Assembly: GCA_023414985.1 (NCBI GenBank) | Contig: JAEZLY010000068.1 | Coordinates: 1 to 13,638 of the forward strand | Direction: 5' to 3' | Source of the DNA: Bacillota bacterium | GTDB lineage: Bacteria > Bacillota > Clostridia > Lachnospirales > Lachnospiraceae | Length of the DNA stretch: 13,638 nt | Shown here: piece by piece, positions 1 to 6,855 of the stretch | Layout: each line of letters starts with the position of its first letter | Numbering within the stretch: position 1 is the stretch's first letter | Notes under the pieces: generated by a model | The model's database searches: none | The model's input: only the letters and a program-made list of their open reading frames with translations | What the model was told of the DNA's origin: nothing | Program-made: the position numbers and the translations under genes

Positions 1-39
1 CGCCGGTCGGGAATTTCACCCTGCCCCGAAGAATTTACC
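1..39 (-). promoter_or_regulatory. FMN riboswitch (RFN element), 5' part, cut by window edge
   Basis: Read on the minus strand, 39 down to 1 gives the 5' segment of the RFN element: TTCGGGGCAGGGTGAAATTC followed by CCGACCGGCG, which is the conserved 5' closing strand plus the P2 arm. The rest of the aptamer and the controlled gene lie beyond position 1. FMN riboswitches are known to repress riboflavin synthesis (rib) or uptake (ribU) genes when FMN is plentiful, so the gene just outside the window is inferred to be one of these. The match to the conserved string is strong; only the expression platform cannot be judged. Confidence 0.93.
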
Positions 40-59
40 TTTATTCTTTTTACAGCATC

Positions 60-88
60 ATCATACAACAGGCTATACACAATGTCAA
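60..88 (-). promoter_or_regulatory. Sigma-A promoter of the FMN riboswitch transcript
   Basis: On the minus strand there is TTGACA (88-83), a 17-base spacer, and TATGAT (65-60). The -35 is perfect and the -10 matches 5 of 6. The expected start of transcription is near 53, about 15 bases before the riboswitch aptamer begins. This explains why the leader has its own transcript although it lies only about 80 bases downstream of the tex stop codon on the same strand. Confidence 0.85.
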
Positions 89-166
89 TATGGTGATACA
101 AAAAAATTTTCACAAATTCTTCCGGTCATTTCGATGATATTAAGGCAACTTGTATTGTATTGGTCA

Positions 167-2521
167 TCAGAGCTTCATGGAAAGCTGGATTCTTTTCTTG
201 GCAGCATCCACTCCGATTACTTTAACTTCAACGATATCTCCGACACTTACCACATCCAGCGGATGCTTTACGAATTTCTTATCAGATATCTGTGAAATGT
301 GCACCAGACCATCCTGATGAACACCGATATCCACAAACGCACCAAAATCAATTACGTTACGCACGGTTCCTTTTAGGATCATACCCTCGGTCAGATCTTT
401 GATCTCAAGTACGTCAGTCCGGAGAATCGGCTTCGGCATCTCATCTCTGGGATCGCGTCCGGGCTTCTCAAGCTCTTTGATGATATCCGTCAGAGTAATC
501 TCACCGACTCCAAGCTCCTGAGACAGCTTATGCTTGTCTTTAATCTTTCTGCCGATGGTGATGATGTCCTCCCCTTGTTCCGCAGATGTTTCAGAGTTGG
601 TGTTTGTCCCCGGAGCATCCTGTACCATCACATTACCATTGCCGACTGCCGCTGCCAAAGCCTTACCGAAGGCAGTATCCTGTGTCTTTACTGTAATCGT
701 CTTCTCTTTCTTTTCCGGTCTGGGTTCCGCTTTCTTGACAGTCTCTGTCACAGTCTTCTGCTTCATGGCTTTTGCCTGTATTTCCTTTACATCCTCCAAA
801 GTCATACCCAGTTTATTCAGGAGCGCCTGGGTTGCTTCATAGGATTCCGGATGCACACCGGTTGCATCCAACGGATTATCCCCTCCAAGAATTCTCATAA
901 AGCCTGCGCACTGCTCAAACGCCTTCGGTCCGAGCTTTGCAACCTTTAAAAGCTCTGCCCTGCTACGGAAACGGCCGTTTGCTTCACGGAAAGCGACGAT
1001 ATTTTTCGCAATCACTTTACTGATACCGGATACATGCTCGAGCAGGGAAACGGATGCAGTATTCAAATCCACACCAACCTTATTCACACAATCCTCAACC
1101 ACACCGGAAAGAACCTCTCCCAGCTTCTTCTGATTCATATCATGCTGGTATTGGCCGACACCGATGGACTGGGGATCAATCTTAACCAGCTCTGCCAACG
1201 GATCCTGCAGTCTTCTTGCGATTGATGCCGCACTTCTCTGCCCAACATCAAAATTCGGGAATTCTTCGGTAGCCAGCTTACTGGCTGAATAGACCGAAGC
1301 TCCGGCCTCATTTACGATGATATATTTGAGCGGCCGGTTCAGTTCTTTTAGCAGCTCCACGATTATCATCTCAGATTCTCTGGAGGCTGTACCGTTGCCA
1401 ACCGAGATCAAAGTAATGTTATATTTATCAATCAACTTCTTCAGAACCTGTTTTGCTTCCGCTACCTTATTCTGTGGTGCAGTCGGATAGATGACTACTG
1501 TGTCCAATACCTTACCGGTATTATCCACGACAGCCAGTTTACAACCGGTTCTAAATGCAGGGTCCCATCCAAGAACTACCTGTCCGGCAATCGGAGGCTG
1601 CATCAGGAGCTGTTCCAGATTCTTACCGAACACCTTAATCGCACCGTCCTCAGCCTTCTCTGTCAGTTCGTTTCTGATCTCACGTTCAATAGCAGGTGCA
1701 ATCAGACGCTTATAGCTGTCTTCTATGGTGGTCTTCAGTACATCGTTGGTATTAGGATTGTCCTTTGTGATGACCTTCTTCTCCAGATATCGAAGAATAC
1801 GCTCTTCCGGAGCATTAATCTTGACTGTCAGAACCTTTTCGCTCTCACCGCGGTTGATGGCAAGAACTCTGTGTCCGGCAAGCTTGGTAATTCCCTCTTC
1901 AAAATTATAATACATCTCATAAACGGATTCCTGCTTGGCATCCTTCGCCACAGATACCAAAGTACCTTCCTTCGTGGTGACGTCACGGATATAGCTGCGA
2001 TGCTCCGCTTCATCAGAGATATCCTCTGCGATGATATCCATCGCTCCAGCGATTGCTTCTTCTACCGTACGAACCTCTTTTTCTTCAGAAAGATATTCTT
2101 TGGCCACCTGTTCCAAAGGCTCTTTCATTTCCTGAGCCCAAAGGATTGCTGCAAGTCCGTCCAAACCTTTTTCCTTGGCAATGGTAGCCCTTGTCCGTCT
2201 CTTTGGACGGTAAGGACGATATAAGTCTTCCACAACAACCAGAGTGGCTGCTGCTGTAATCTGTGCTCTCAGCTCCTCCGTCAGTTTTCCCTGTTCCTCT
2301 ATGCTGCTTAATACCTGGGCCTTTTTCTCCTCCAGGTTCCTTAAGTATTGTAATCTTTCATGTAGATTTCGTAATTGCTCATCATCCAGAGAGCCGGTTA
2401 CTTCCTTACGGTATCTTGCGATAAAAGGGATTGTATTCCCTTCGTCGATTAATTTTACGGCAGCCTCGACCTGCTCCAGACGTATGCCAAGTTCTTCTTT
2501 TATCTGTTTTATAATATTCAT
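167..2521 (-). CDS. tex: Tex-family S1 RNA-binding protein (transcription accessory protein)
   Basis: The product is 784 residues. The reading frame is open further upstream, but ATG at 2521 is chosen because AAGGAG lies 8 bases before it and the protein then starts MNIIKQIKEELGI, as Tex proteins do. Visible parts: an N-terminal helical region (about 1-300, including IPFIARYRKEVTGSLDDEQL), a YqgF/RNase H-like domain (about 315-440, GWDPAFRTGCKLAVVD), helix-hairpin-helix motifs (about 485-560, VSGISKVIAKNIV), and a C-terminal S1 domain (about 710-784, GMILKGTVRNVIDFGAFVDIGVHQDGLVHIS). Tex is a conserved cytoplasmic nucleic-acid-binding protein with roles in transcription; the precise role is not settled. 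A polar, low-complexity stretch at about 585-660 sits between the HhH region and the S1 domain and makes the protein longer than compact Tex homologues. No clear terminator follows the stop codon. Confidence 0.95.
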   Translation of the reverse strand: MNIIKQIKEELGIRLEQVEAAVKLIDEGNTIPFIARYRKEVTGSLDDEQLRNLHERLQYLRNLEEKKAQVLSSIEEQGKLTEELRAQITAAATLVVVEDLYRPYRPKRRTRATIAKEKGLDGLAAILWAQEMKEPLEQVAKEYLSEEKEVRTVEEAIAGAMDIIAEDISDEAEHRSYIRDVTTKEGTLVSVAKDAKQESVYEMYYNFEEGITKLAGHRVLAINRGESEKVLTVKINAPEERILRYLEKKVITKDNPNTNDVLKTTIEDSYKRLIAPAIEREIRNELTEKAEDGAIKVFGKNLEQLLMQPPIAGQVVLGWDPAFRTGCKLAVVDNTGKVLDTVVIYPTAPQNKVAEAKQVLKKLIDKYNITLISVGNGTASRESEMIIVELLKELNRPLKYIIVNEAGASVYSASKLATEEFPNFDVGQRSAASIARRLQDPLAELVKIDPQSIGVGQYQHDMNQKKLGEVLSGVVEDCVNKVGVDLNTASVSLLEHVSGISKVIAKNIVAFREANGRFRSRAELLKVAKLGPKAFEQCAGFMRILGGDNPLDATGVHPESYEATQALLNKLGMTLEDVKEIQAKAMKQKTVTETVKKAEPRPEKKEKTITVKTQDTAFGKALAAAVGNGNVMVQDAPGTNTNSETSAEQGEDIITIGRKIKDKHKLSQELGVGEITLTDIIKELEKPGRDPRDEMPKPILRTDVLEIKDLTEGMILKGTVRNVIDFGAFVDIGVHQDGLVHISQISDKKFVKHPLDVVSVGDIVEVKVIGVDAAKKRIQLSMKL

Positions 2522-2589
2522 TGTCCTGCTCCTTAAAATCTTAGTTGTACTGAAATATCTTCTATTAAATATCATTTTTACCATTTTCA

Positions 2590-2618
2590 ATGATACCATC
2601 CGTCCCCATGAAAAGCAA
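2590..2618 (-). promoter_or_regulatory. Probable promoter of tex
   Basis: On the minus strand there is TTGCTT (2618-2613), a 17-base spacer, and TATCAT (2595-2590), with TGG directly before the -10 as an extended -10 element. The -35 is weak. The start of transcription would be near 2583, giving a leader of about 60 bases before the tex ATG. A second, poorer candidate (TTGAAA with TTTAAT, 15-base spacer) lies closer to the gene. Confidence 0.45.
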
Positions 2619-2651
2619 CTGGAATTACTTATAATCACCTGTGCAGAAATA

Positions 2652-2680
2652 TTGACTGCTTCAAAAAGCTGTATTATAAT
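2652..2680 (+). promoter_or_regulatory. Sigma-A promoter of the HExxH protein gene
   Basis: TTGACT (2652-2657), a 17-base spacer and a perfect TATAAT (2675-2680). Transcription should start near 2687, leaving a leader of about 70 bases before the ATG at 2759. The strength of the match suggests constitutive expression; no operator or terminator-like hairpin is seen in the leader. Confidence 0.8.
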
Positions 2681-2758
2681 AAAGGTATTAAATAATCCAT
2701 TTTTGTCACATGTTGTCATTACTAAATGGAATGGGCAGACTCTGAAGGAGGTGCTTTC

Positions 2759-3259
2759 ATGATTGGTCCCGTGGGCTATACCACCTATACTATGCCGGTC
2801 GCCGGTGTTAATTTATCGAGCGCTCCTGCCTCTGCTGTGACCAAGATCAGCAGCGTCCGACCGGTCTCCGAAAAGTCAACCATCAATGTGGATAAAACAC
2901 AGCCGACAGAATGTCAAACCTGCAAAAGCCGGAAATACATGGACGTATCCAATGAAGCAAATGTATCCTTTAAGGCACCTACCCATATTGCTCCGGAAGC
3001 TTCCTTTGCTGCTGTATCCGCTCATGAGCAACAGCATGTATCCAATGCGGTATCCACCGGAAGTCAACCGGGCAATCAACTGGTTTCTTCCTCTGTATCG
3101 TTTCAAATGGGGATCTGTCCTGAATGTGGAAAACCCTATATCGCCGGCGGAACAACCAGAACTCAGATCAAATATAATGAAAGCAATCCTTATGAGGCCT
3201 CCCGCAAGTCTGTCGAGGGAAGCTTATTAAAGGGTATGAATTTTGACGCAGTCGCTTAA
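2759..3259 (+). CDS. Small conserved HExxH (putative zinc metallopeptidase, SprA-related-like) protein
   Basis: The product is 166 residues. ATG at 2759 is chosen over an earlier in-frame ATG at 2726 because AAGGAGGTG lies 5 bases before it. Seen in the protein: CQTC at 52-55, followed by KSRKYMDVSNEANVSFKAP; HEQQH at 89-93, a fit to the HExxH zinc-binding motif; CPEC at 120-123; then a GGTTRTQ segment. There is no signal peptide or membrane segment. The overall pattern (CxxC, RKYxD, VSFK, HExxH, CPECGK, GGTTRT) resembles small, uncharacterised Firmicute proteins related to the SprA-related putative metallopeptidase family, recalled from memory and not searched. Peptidase activity is inferred only from HExxH. 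The four cysteines could bind a second metal. It is a single-gene unit with its own promoter and terminator. Confidence 0.8.
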   Translation: MIGPVGYTTYTMPVAGVNLSSAPASAVTKISSVRPVSEKSTINVDKTQPTECQTCKSRKYMDVSNEANVSFKAPTHIAPEASFAAVSAHEQQHVSNAVSTGSQPGNQLVSSSVSFQMGICPECGKPYIAGGTTRTQIKYNESNPYEASRKSVEGSLLKGMNFDAVA

Positions 3260-3287
3260 TTACAGGCTAAATATATAAGAACACAGC

Positions 3288-3330
3288 AACACTCCCTGCA
3301 GGAATATAATCCAGACAGGGAGTGTTTTTT
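3288..3330 (+). terminator. Rho-independent terminator of the HExxH protein gene
   Basis: An 11-bp perfect stem (AACACTCCCTG at 3288-3298 with CAGGGAGTGTT at 3316-3326), a 17-base loop, then TTTT, with further T-rich sequence. It lies 28 bases after the stop codon. On the minus strand the same hairpin has no T tract, so it should serve mainly the plus-strand gene, although it lies just past the end of the convergent YitT gene. Confidence 0.9.
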
Positions 3331-3339
3331 ATCTTCTTT

Positions 3340-4200
3340 TTAGTGAATAGCTCTTTTTCGGTCTGTTCCGCCCATGACGTCCGACACATCATTGATCGTC
3401 ACAAAGGCATTCTCATCCTTATCATTTACGATTGATACCAGCTTGGAGATCTCCAGACGGGAGATTACTGAATAGATCACCTGCTTTTTATCCTTGGAAT
3501 ACCCTCCTCTGGCTTCCAGGAAGGTAACTCCTCTACCAAGACGGGCATTGATTGCGTCTGCGATTTCATCGGCATTTGTTGATATAATCATCACCGCTTT
3601 CGCTTCATCGAAACCTTCCATGACAATATCCACAGCCTTATGAGCCACAAAATATGCCAGCATTGAATACAGCGCTCTGTCCCAGCCTAATACAAGGGCT
3701 GCACAGAGGAAGATGATAACATTAAACATCATGACAATCTGGCCGACGGAGAACATGGCACGTTTGCAGAGGATGATAGCAATAATCTCTGTTCCATCCA
3801 GAGAACCGCCATATCGTAAAATCAATCCGACTCCGGCACCAAGTATGATACCACCGAATACCGTTGCGAGCAGGATATCATTGGTCAGTCCGGGAATTGG
3901 ATGAAGTATAAAGGTAAAAAGCGAGAAAGCAGTAATGGAAAATAATGAAGTAATAACAAAGGTCTTGCCTATCTGCTTATAACCGATAAAGAGAAACGGA
4001 ACATTCAACAAGAAGGTGAATACACCGATCGGTATCCCCGATAAGATACTTGTGATAATGGAAATACCTACGATACCTCCGTCGATAATATGATTGGGAA
4101 TCAAGAATATCTCCAGACCGACTGCAGCGACAAAGGATCCCAAAAGAAGCAGTAAATATTTTTTTATCTGCTTGAAAATCTGATGTTTTTTCTTATTCAT
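3340..4200 (-). CDS. YitT family membrane protein (DUF161-type repeats plus C-terminal DUF2179)
   Basis: The product is 286 residues. The N-terminal two-thirds is strongly hydrophobic, with about five or six predicted membrane segments (for example LLLLLGSFVAAVGLEIFLI and IGVFTFLLNVPFLFIGY) and the conserved glycine-rich motif RYGGSLDGTEIIA around 130-140. The C-terminal part (about 200-280, AVMIISTNADEIADAINARL, then GVTFLEARGGYSKDKKQVIY) is a soluble DUF2179 domain, expected in the cytoplasm. The length is typical of the family. YitT proteins are widespread in Firmicutes as several paralogues; transport is suspected but no substrate is established, so none is given here. The ATG at 4200 has a modest GAGGAT Shine-Dalgarno. 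It is transcribed alone, between the lysC terminator upstream and a convergent neighbour downstream. Confidence 0.9.
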   Translation of the reverse strand: MNKKKHQIFKQIKKYLLLLLGSFVAAVGLEIFLIPNHIIDGGIVGISIITSILSGIPIGVFTFLLNVPFLFIGYKQIGKTFVITSLFSITAFSLFTFILHPIPGLTNDILLATVFGGIILGAGVGLILRYGGSLDGTEIIAIILCKRAMFSVGQIVMMFNVIIFLCAALVLGWDRALYSMLAYFVAHKAVDIVMEGFDEAKAVMIISTNADEIADAINARLGRGVTFLEARGGYSKDKKQVIYSVISRLEISKLVSIVNDKDENAFVTINDVSDVMGGTDRKRAIH

Positions 4201-4262
4201 CCGTTCATCCTCATTTCTCTGTAATTTAATAGGGTATCTTTCCTGAGATTATTCCTGTCTTT

Positions 4263-4292
4263 ATTATACCGTCTTTTTCACAAGAAGACCAA
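4263..4292 (-). promoter_or_regulatory. Probable promoter of the YitT-family gene
   Basis: On the minus strand there is a perfect TATAAT (4268-4263), preceded by a weak -35, TTGGTC (4292-4287), with an 18-base spacer. It lies downstream of the lysC terminator and about 65 bases before the ATG at 4200, which supports independent transcription of the YitT gene. Confidence 0.55.
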
Positions 4293-4326
4293 ACAAATCT
4301 GCAGATGTTACGAAAAAATTCAGGAT

Positions 4327-4356
4327 AAAAGGGAAGCTCCCAGGAGCTTCCCTTTT
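4327..4356 (-). terminator. Rho-independent terminator of the hom-apgM-lysC operon
   Basis: A 13-bp perfect inverted repeat (AAAAGGGAAGCTC with GAGCTTCCCTTTT) around a 4-base loop, 52 bases past the lysC stop codon. On the minus strand the stem is followed by ATCCTGAATTTTTT. The sequence is nearly symmetric, but on the plus strand there is no gene to terminate. Confidence 0.9.
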
Positions 4357-4407
4357 CGCATAAAAAACCATATATTCTAAACACACTCCGAAATAAACGA
4401 TTAATTC

Positions 4408-4884
4408 TTATGATAGAGCAAACTTATCATGTACCGCTATCATTGCCTTATCAACCTGGGCTTCGTCAATCAGGACAGTAACTCTGATCTCCGAGGTAGA
4501 AATCATCTTAATGTTGACACCGACATCATAGAGAGCCTCGAACATCTTCGCAGCAACTCCGGCATTGGACATCATTCCGGCACCTACGATGGAAACCTTG
4601 GCAACATCTCTTTCCACATCAATCTTCTGGCAGGTCAGGCTACCTCCCTGATGACGTTCAAGAATTGCAATTGCTTCATCTAAGTCATCCTCTTTCACAG
4701 TAAAGCTGATATCCTTCGTGCCATCTCTGCCAATGGACTGAAGGATGATATCCACATTAATATTATGATTTGCCAGATGATTGAATAATTTAAAAGCCAC
4801 ACCGGGCTGATCCTCTAAACCGATTACTGCGATACGCGCAGCATTCTTATCACAAGCGACACCGCTTACAAGCATTTTTTCCAT
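4408..4884 (-). CDS. lysC: Aspartokinase beta (regulatory) subunit from an internal in-frame start
   Basis: Inside lysC, codon 245 is ATG (4884-4882), preceded 7 bases upstream by a perfect AAGGAGGT (4899-4892). Starting here gives a 158-residue protein made only of the two ACT domains. This mirrors the known arrangement of Bacillus subtilis aspartokinase II and the Corynebacterium enzyme, where alpha and beta subunits come from one gene with in-frame starts and assemble as alpha2-beta2. The Shine-Dalgarno is encoded by the Lys-Glu-Val codons in the linker between the kinase and ACT parts. Production of the subunit here is inferred. Confidence 0.75.
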   Translation of the reverse strand: MEKMLVSGVACDKNAARIAVIGLEDQPGVAFKLFNHLANHNINVDIILQSIGRDGTKDISFTVKEDDLDEAIAILERHQGGSLTCQKIDVERDVAKVSIVGAGMMSNAGVAAKMFEALYDVGVNIKMISTSEIRVTVLIDEAQVDKAMIAVHDKFALS

Positions 4885-5616
4885 CTTCACTACCTCCTTA
4901 ACAACAGTACCCTCTGATAAATTCAGACTGGAACGTACAACTAACTGAACTCCGTATTTTTTGGCCATCTCCACTGATCGGTTATGAAGTACGCCTGCTC
5001 CTAAGGATGCCAGCTCCAGCATTTCATCATAAGTGATTTCGTCAAGCTTTCTCGCCGTAGCCACAATTCTCGGATCAGCCGTATATACGCCATCCACATC
5101 CGTATAAATCTCACAAGCATCTGCATGAAGTGCAGCTGCCAGCGCAACTGCTGTCGTGTCGGAACCGCCGCGGCCAAGAGTAGTATAATCATCAAATTTA
5201 TTAACTCCCTGGAAGCCGGTAACCAGGACCACCCGCTTTGCTTCCAATTCATTTTCAATTCTTTCCGTATCTATTCTCTTAAGCCTTGCATTTCCGTAGA
5301 CGCTGGTGGTATGCATTGCAACCTGATAGGCATTTAGGGAAACCGCAGGAACTCCCAGTTTATCCAGGGCCATTGCCATCAGAGCGACAGAGACCTGTTC
5401 TCCGGTAACCATCAGCATATCCAGTTCTCTTTTGGAAGCATTCGGATTAATCTCCTTCGCTTGTGCAAGCAGGACGTCCGTCGTCTTTCCCATCGCAGAA
5501 AGTACTACCACTACCTCGTTGCCCTTCCTATATTCTTCTGCTATTCTTCCGGCAACATTGAAGATTCTTTCTTTATCACCAACGGATGTTCCGCCGAATT
5601 TTTTTACTATTAGCAT
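4408..5616 (-). CDS. lysC: Aspartate kinase (aspartokinase), alpha subunit with two ACT domains
   Basis: The product is 402 residues, the usual length for a monofunctional aspartokinase. It phosphorylates aspartate with ATP, the first step toward lysine, threonine and methionine. The kinase domain is residues 1 to about 240: VKKFGGTSVG at 4-13, VTGEQVS at 70-76, GRGGSDTTAVALA at 148-160, and DVDGVYTADPRIV at 173-185. Two ACT domains follow (about 260-330 and 338-400, IVGAGMMSNAGVAAKMFEAL), the site of feedback inhibition in the family; whether lysine or threonine binds cannot be told from the sequence. ATG at 5616 follows TAGGAGGC, a site that overlaps the end of apgM, 9 bases away, so translational coupling is likely. 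It is the last gene of the UPF0735-hom-apgM-lysC operon. An internal start is annotated separately. Confidence 0.97.
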   Translation of the reverse strand: MLIVKKFGGTSVGDKERIFNVAGRIAEEYRKGNEVVVVLSAMGKTTDVLLAQAKEINPNASKRELDMLMVTGEQVSVALMAMALDKLGVPAVSLNAYQVAMHTTSVYGNARLKRIDTERIENELEAKRVVLVTGFQGVNKFDDYTTLGRGGSDTTAVALAAALHADACEIYTDVDGVYTADPRIVATARKLDEITYDEMLELASLGAGVLHNRSVEMAKKYGVQLVVRSSLNLSEGTVVKEVVKMEKMLVSGVACDKNAARIAVIGLEDQPGVAFKLFNHLANHNINVDIILQSIGRDGTKDISFTVKEDDLDEAIAILERHQGGSLTCQKIDVERDVAKVSIVGAGMMSNAGVAAKMFEALYDVGVNIKMISTSEIRVTVLIDEAQVDKAMIAVHDKFALS

Positions 5617-5625
5617 AGCTGCCTC

Positions 5626-6828
5626 CTACCTAGAAAATAACTTATTGATCACCGTGTAGCCTTCCTTGACTACGATTCCGCTTTTCCCGGCTTCTTCCTC
5701 ATTATACAGCCAGCTGTTGTTCTGTCTTGCAGTACTGTCATAAAGCAGATAGGGAACCGGGCTGCTGGTATGGGTACGGCACCGGATCGGTGTAGGATGA
5801 TCCGGCATAATCAACATACGGTAATCCGCACCCGCCTTCTCCATCTCTTCCACGACAACCTTAATCACCCTCTGATCAAGGTATTCAATCGACTGTACTT
5901 TATTCTTTACATTCCCCTGATGTCCCATCTCGTCCGGTGCTTCCACATGGATATAGACAAAGTCATAATTCTCTTCCAAAAGCACCTTGACTGCTGCCAT
6001 TGCTTTACCCTCATAATTCGTATGAAGGGTTCCGTCTGCCCCCGGTACCTCGATTACTTTCATTCCTGCACCGACTGCTATGCCCTTTAATAAATCCACT
6101 GCGGATATCATCGCACCCTTCTTCTTTGTCTTTTCCTCAAAGGAAGTAAGTGCAGGCTTGGTTCCGGCTCCCCAGAACCAGATGGAGTTTGCTTTATTGA
6201 AACCCTTTTCCTTCCTCGCCACATTGATTGGATGCTGATTCAGGATATCATAGCTCTTCTTCATCATTTCTCTAAGGGCGGAATCCTTCGGAAGATACGA
6301 CCCGATTACTCTGCCCAGAATATCATGCGGCTGTGCCAGATCAATCACCTCACCCTGATCCCAGATAGTCAGATGACGGTAACTGGTTCCCACATAGAAT
6401 TTATAGATCTCGTTCTCCAGCTCTTTTCTTACTGCTTCCAATAAAACTGCGGCGTCCTCCGTGGATATCTCTCCGGAGCTGTGATCCAGAATCGTTCTCT
6501 GCTCGTAGGGACCGTCCTCTTCACTTAAGGTTACGATATTGCAGCGAAGAGCAATATCCGTAGCCTTCATATCCACTCCGATACTGAGTGCTTCCAGAGG
6601 AGAACGCCCGGAATAATAGATCTTTGGATCGTACCCCAATACGGCCAGATTGGCTGTATCACTTCCCGGCTTCATTCCCTCCGGGATTGTATGTGCAATA
6701 CCTAGCTCTGACAGCTTCGCCAGCTTATCCAGCTGCGGAGTCTTTGCTGCCATGAGTGGTGTTTGGTTCCCCAGCTCGGCTATCGGTTCATCCGCCATAC
6801 CGTCCCCGAGAACTACGATGTATTTCAT
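5626..6828 (-). CDS. apgM: ApgM-type phosphoglycerate mutase-like enzyme, probable homoserine kinase
   Basis: The product is 400 residues from the alkaline phosphatase superfamily (cofactor-independent phosphoglycerate mutase, ApgM clade). The start is ATG at 6828, giving MKYIVVLGDGMADEP with AAAGGG 9 bases upstream; a longer TTG start at 6855 directly abuts hom and lacks a ribosome site. Motifs: metal-binding GDGMAD (8-13); the nucleophile-type Ser in KPGSDTANLAVLGYDP (Ser56); HVEAPDEMGHQGN and MPDHPTPIRCRTHTSSPVP, which supply metal ligands near the C-terminus. In Firmicutes and Bacteroidetes this clade is often placed with threonine genes and has been proposed as a non-orthologous homoserine kinase. 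Here it lies between hom (27 bases upstream) and lysC (9 bases downstream), and no GHMP-type thrB is seen, so homoserine phosphorylation is the favoured role. A true mutase role remains possible. Confidence 0.88.
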   Translation of the reverse strand: MKYIVVLGDGMADEPIAELGNQTPLMAAKTPQLDKLAKLSELGIAHTIPEGMKPGSDTANLAVLGYDPKIYYSGRSPLEALSIGVDMKATDIALRCNIVTLSEEDGPYEQRTILDHSSGEISTEDAAVLLEAVRKELENEIYKFYVGTSYRHLTIWDQGEVIDLAQPHDILGRVIGSYLPKDSALREMMKKSYDILNQHPINVARKEKGFNKANSIWFWGAGTKPALTSFEEKTKKKGAMISAVDLLKGIAVGAGMKVIEVPGADGTLHTNYEGKAMAAVKVLLEENYDFVYIHVEAPDEMGHQGNVKNKVQSIEYLDQRVIKVVVEEMEKAGADYRMLIMPDHPTPIRCRTHTSSPVPYLLYDSTARQNNSWLYNEEEAGKSGIVVKEGYTVINKLFSR

Positions 6829-6855
6829 AAGATCCATCCCTTTCTTCTTCAGCAA

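Noticed and set aside
90..125. Possible terminator after tex on the minus strand
   Set aside because: There is a T-rich run, but the only stem is about five A-T pairs, too weak to call.
2522..2719. N-terminal extension of the tex reading frame by 66 codons
   Set aside because: The extension is AT-rich, unlike Tex N-termini, and contains the probable tex promoter; the ATG at 2521 has a good ribosome site.
6829..6855. TTG start of the ApgM-type gene at 6855
   Set aside because: It directly abuts the hom stop codon without a ribosome site, and family members begin at MKYIVVLGDG.
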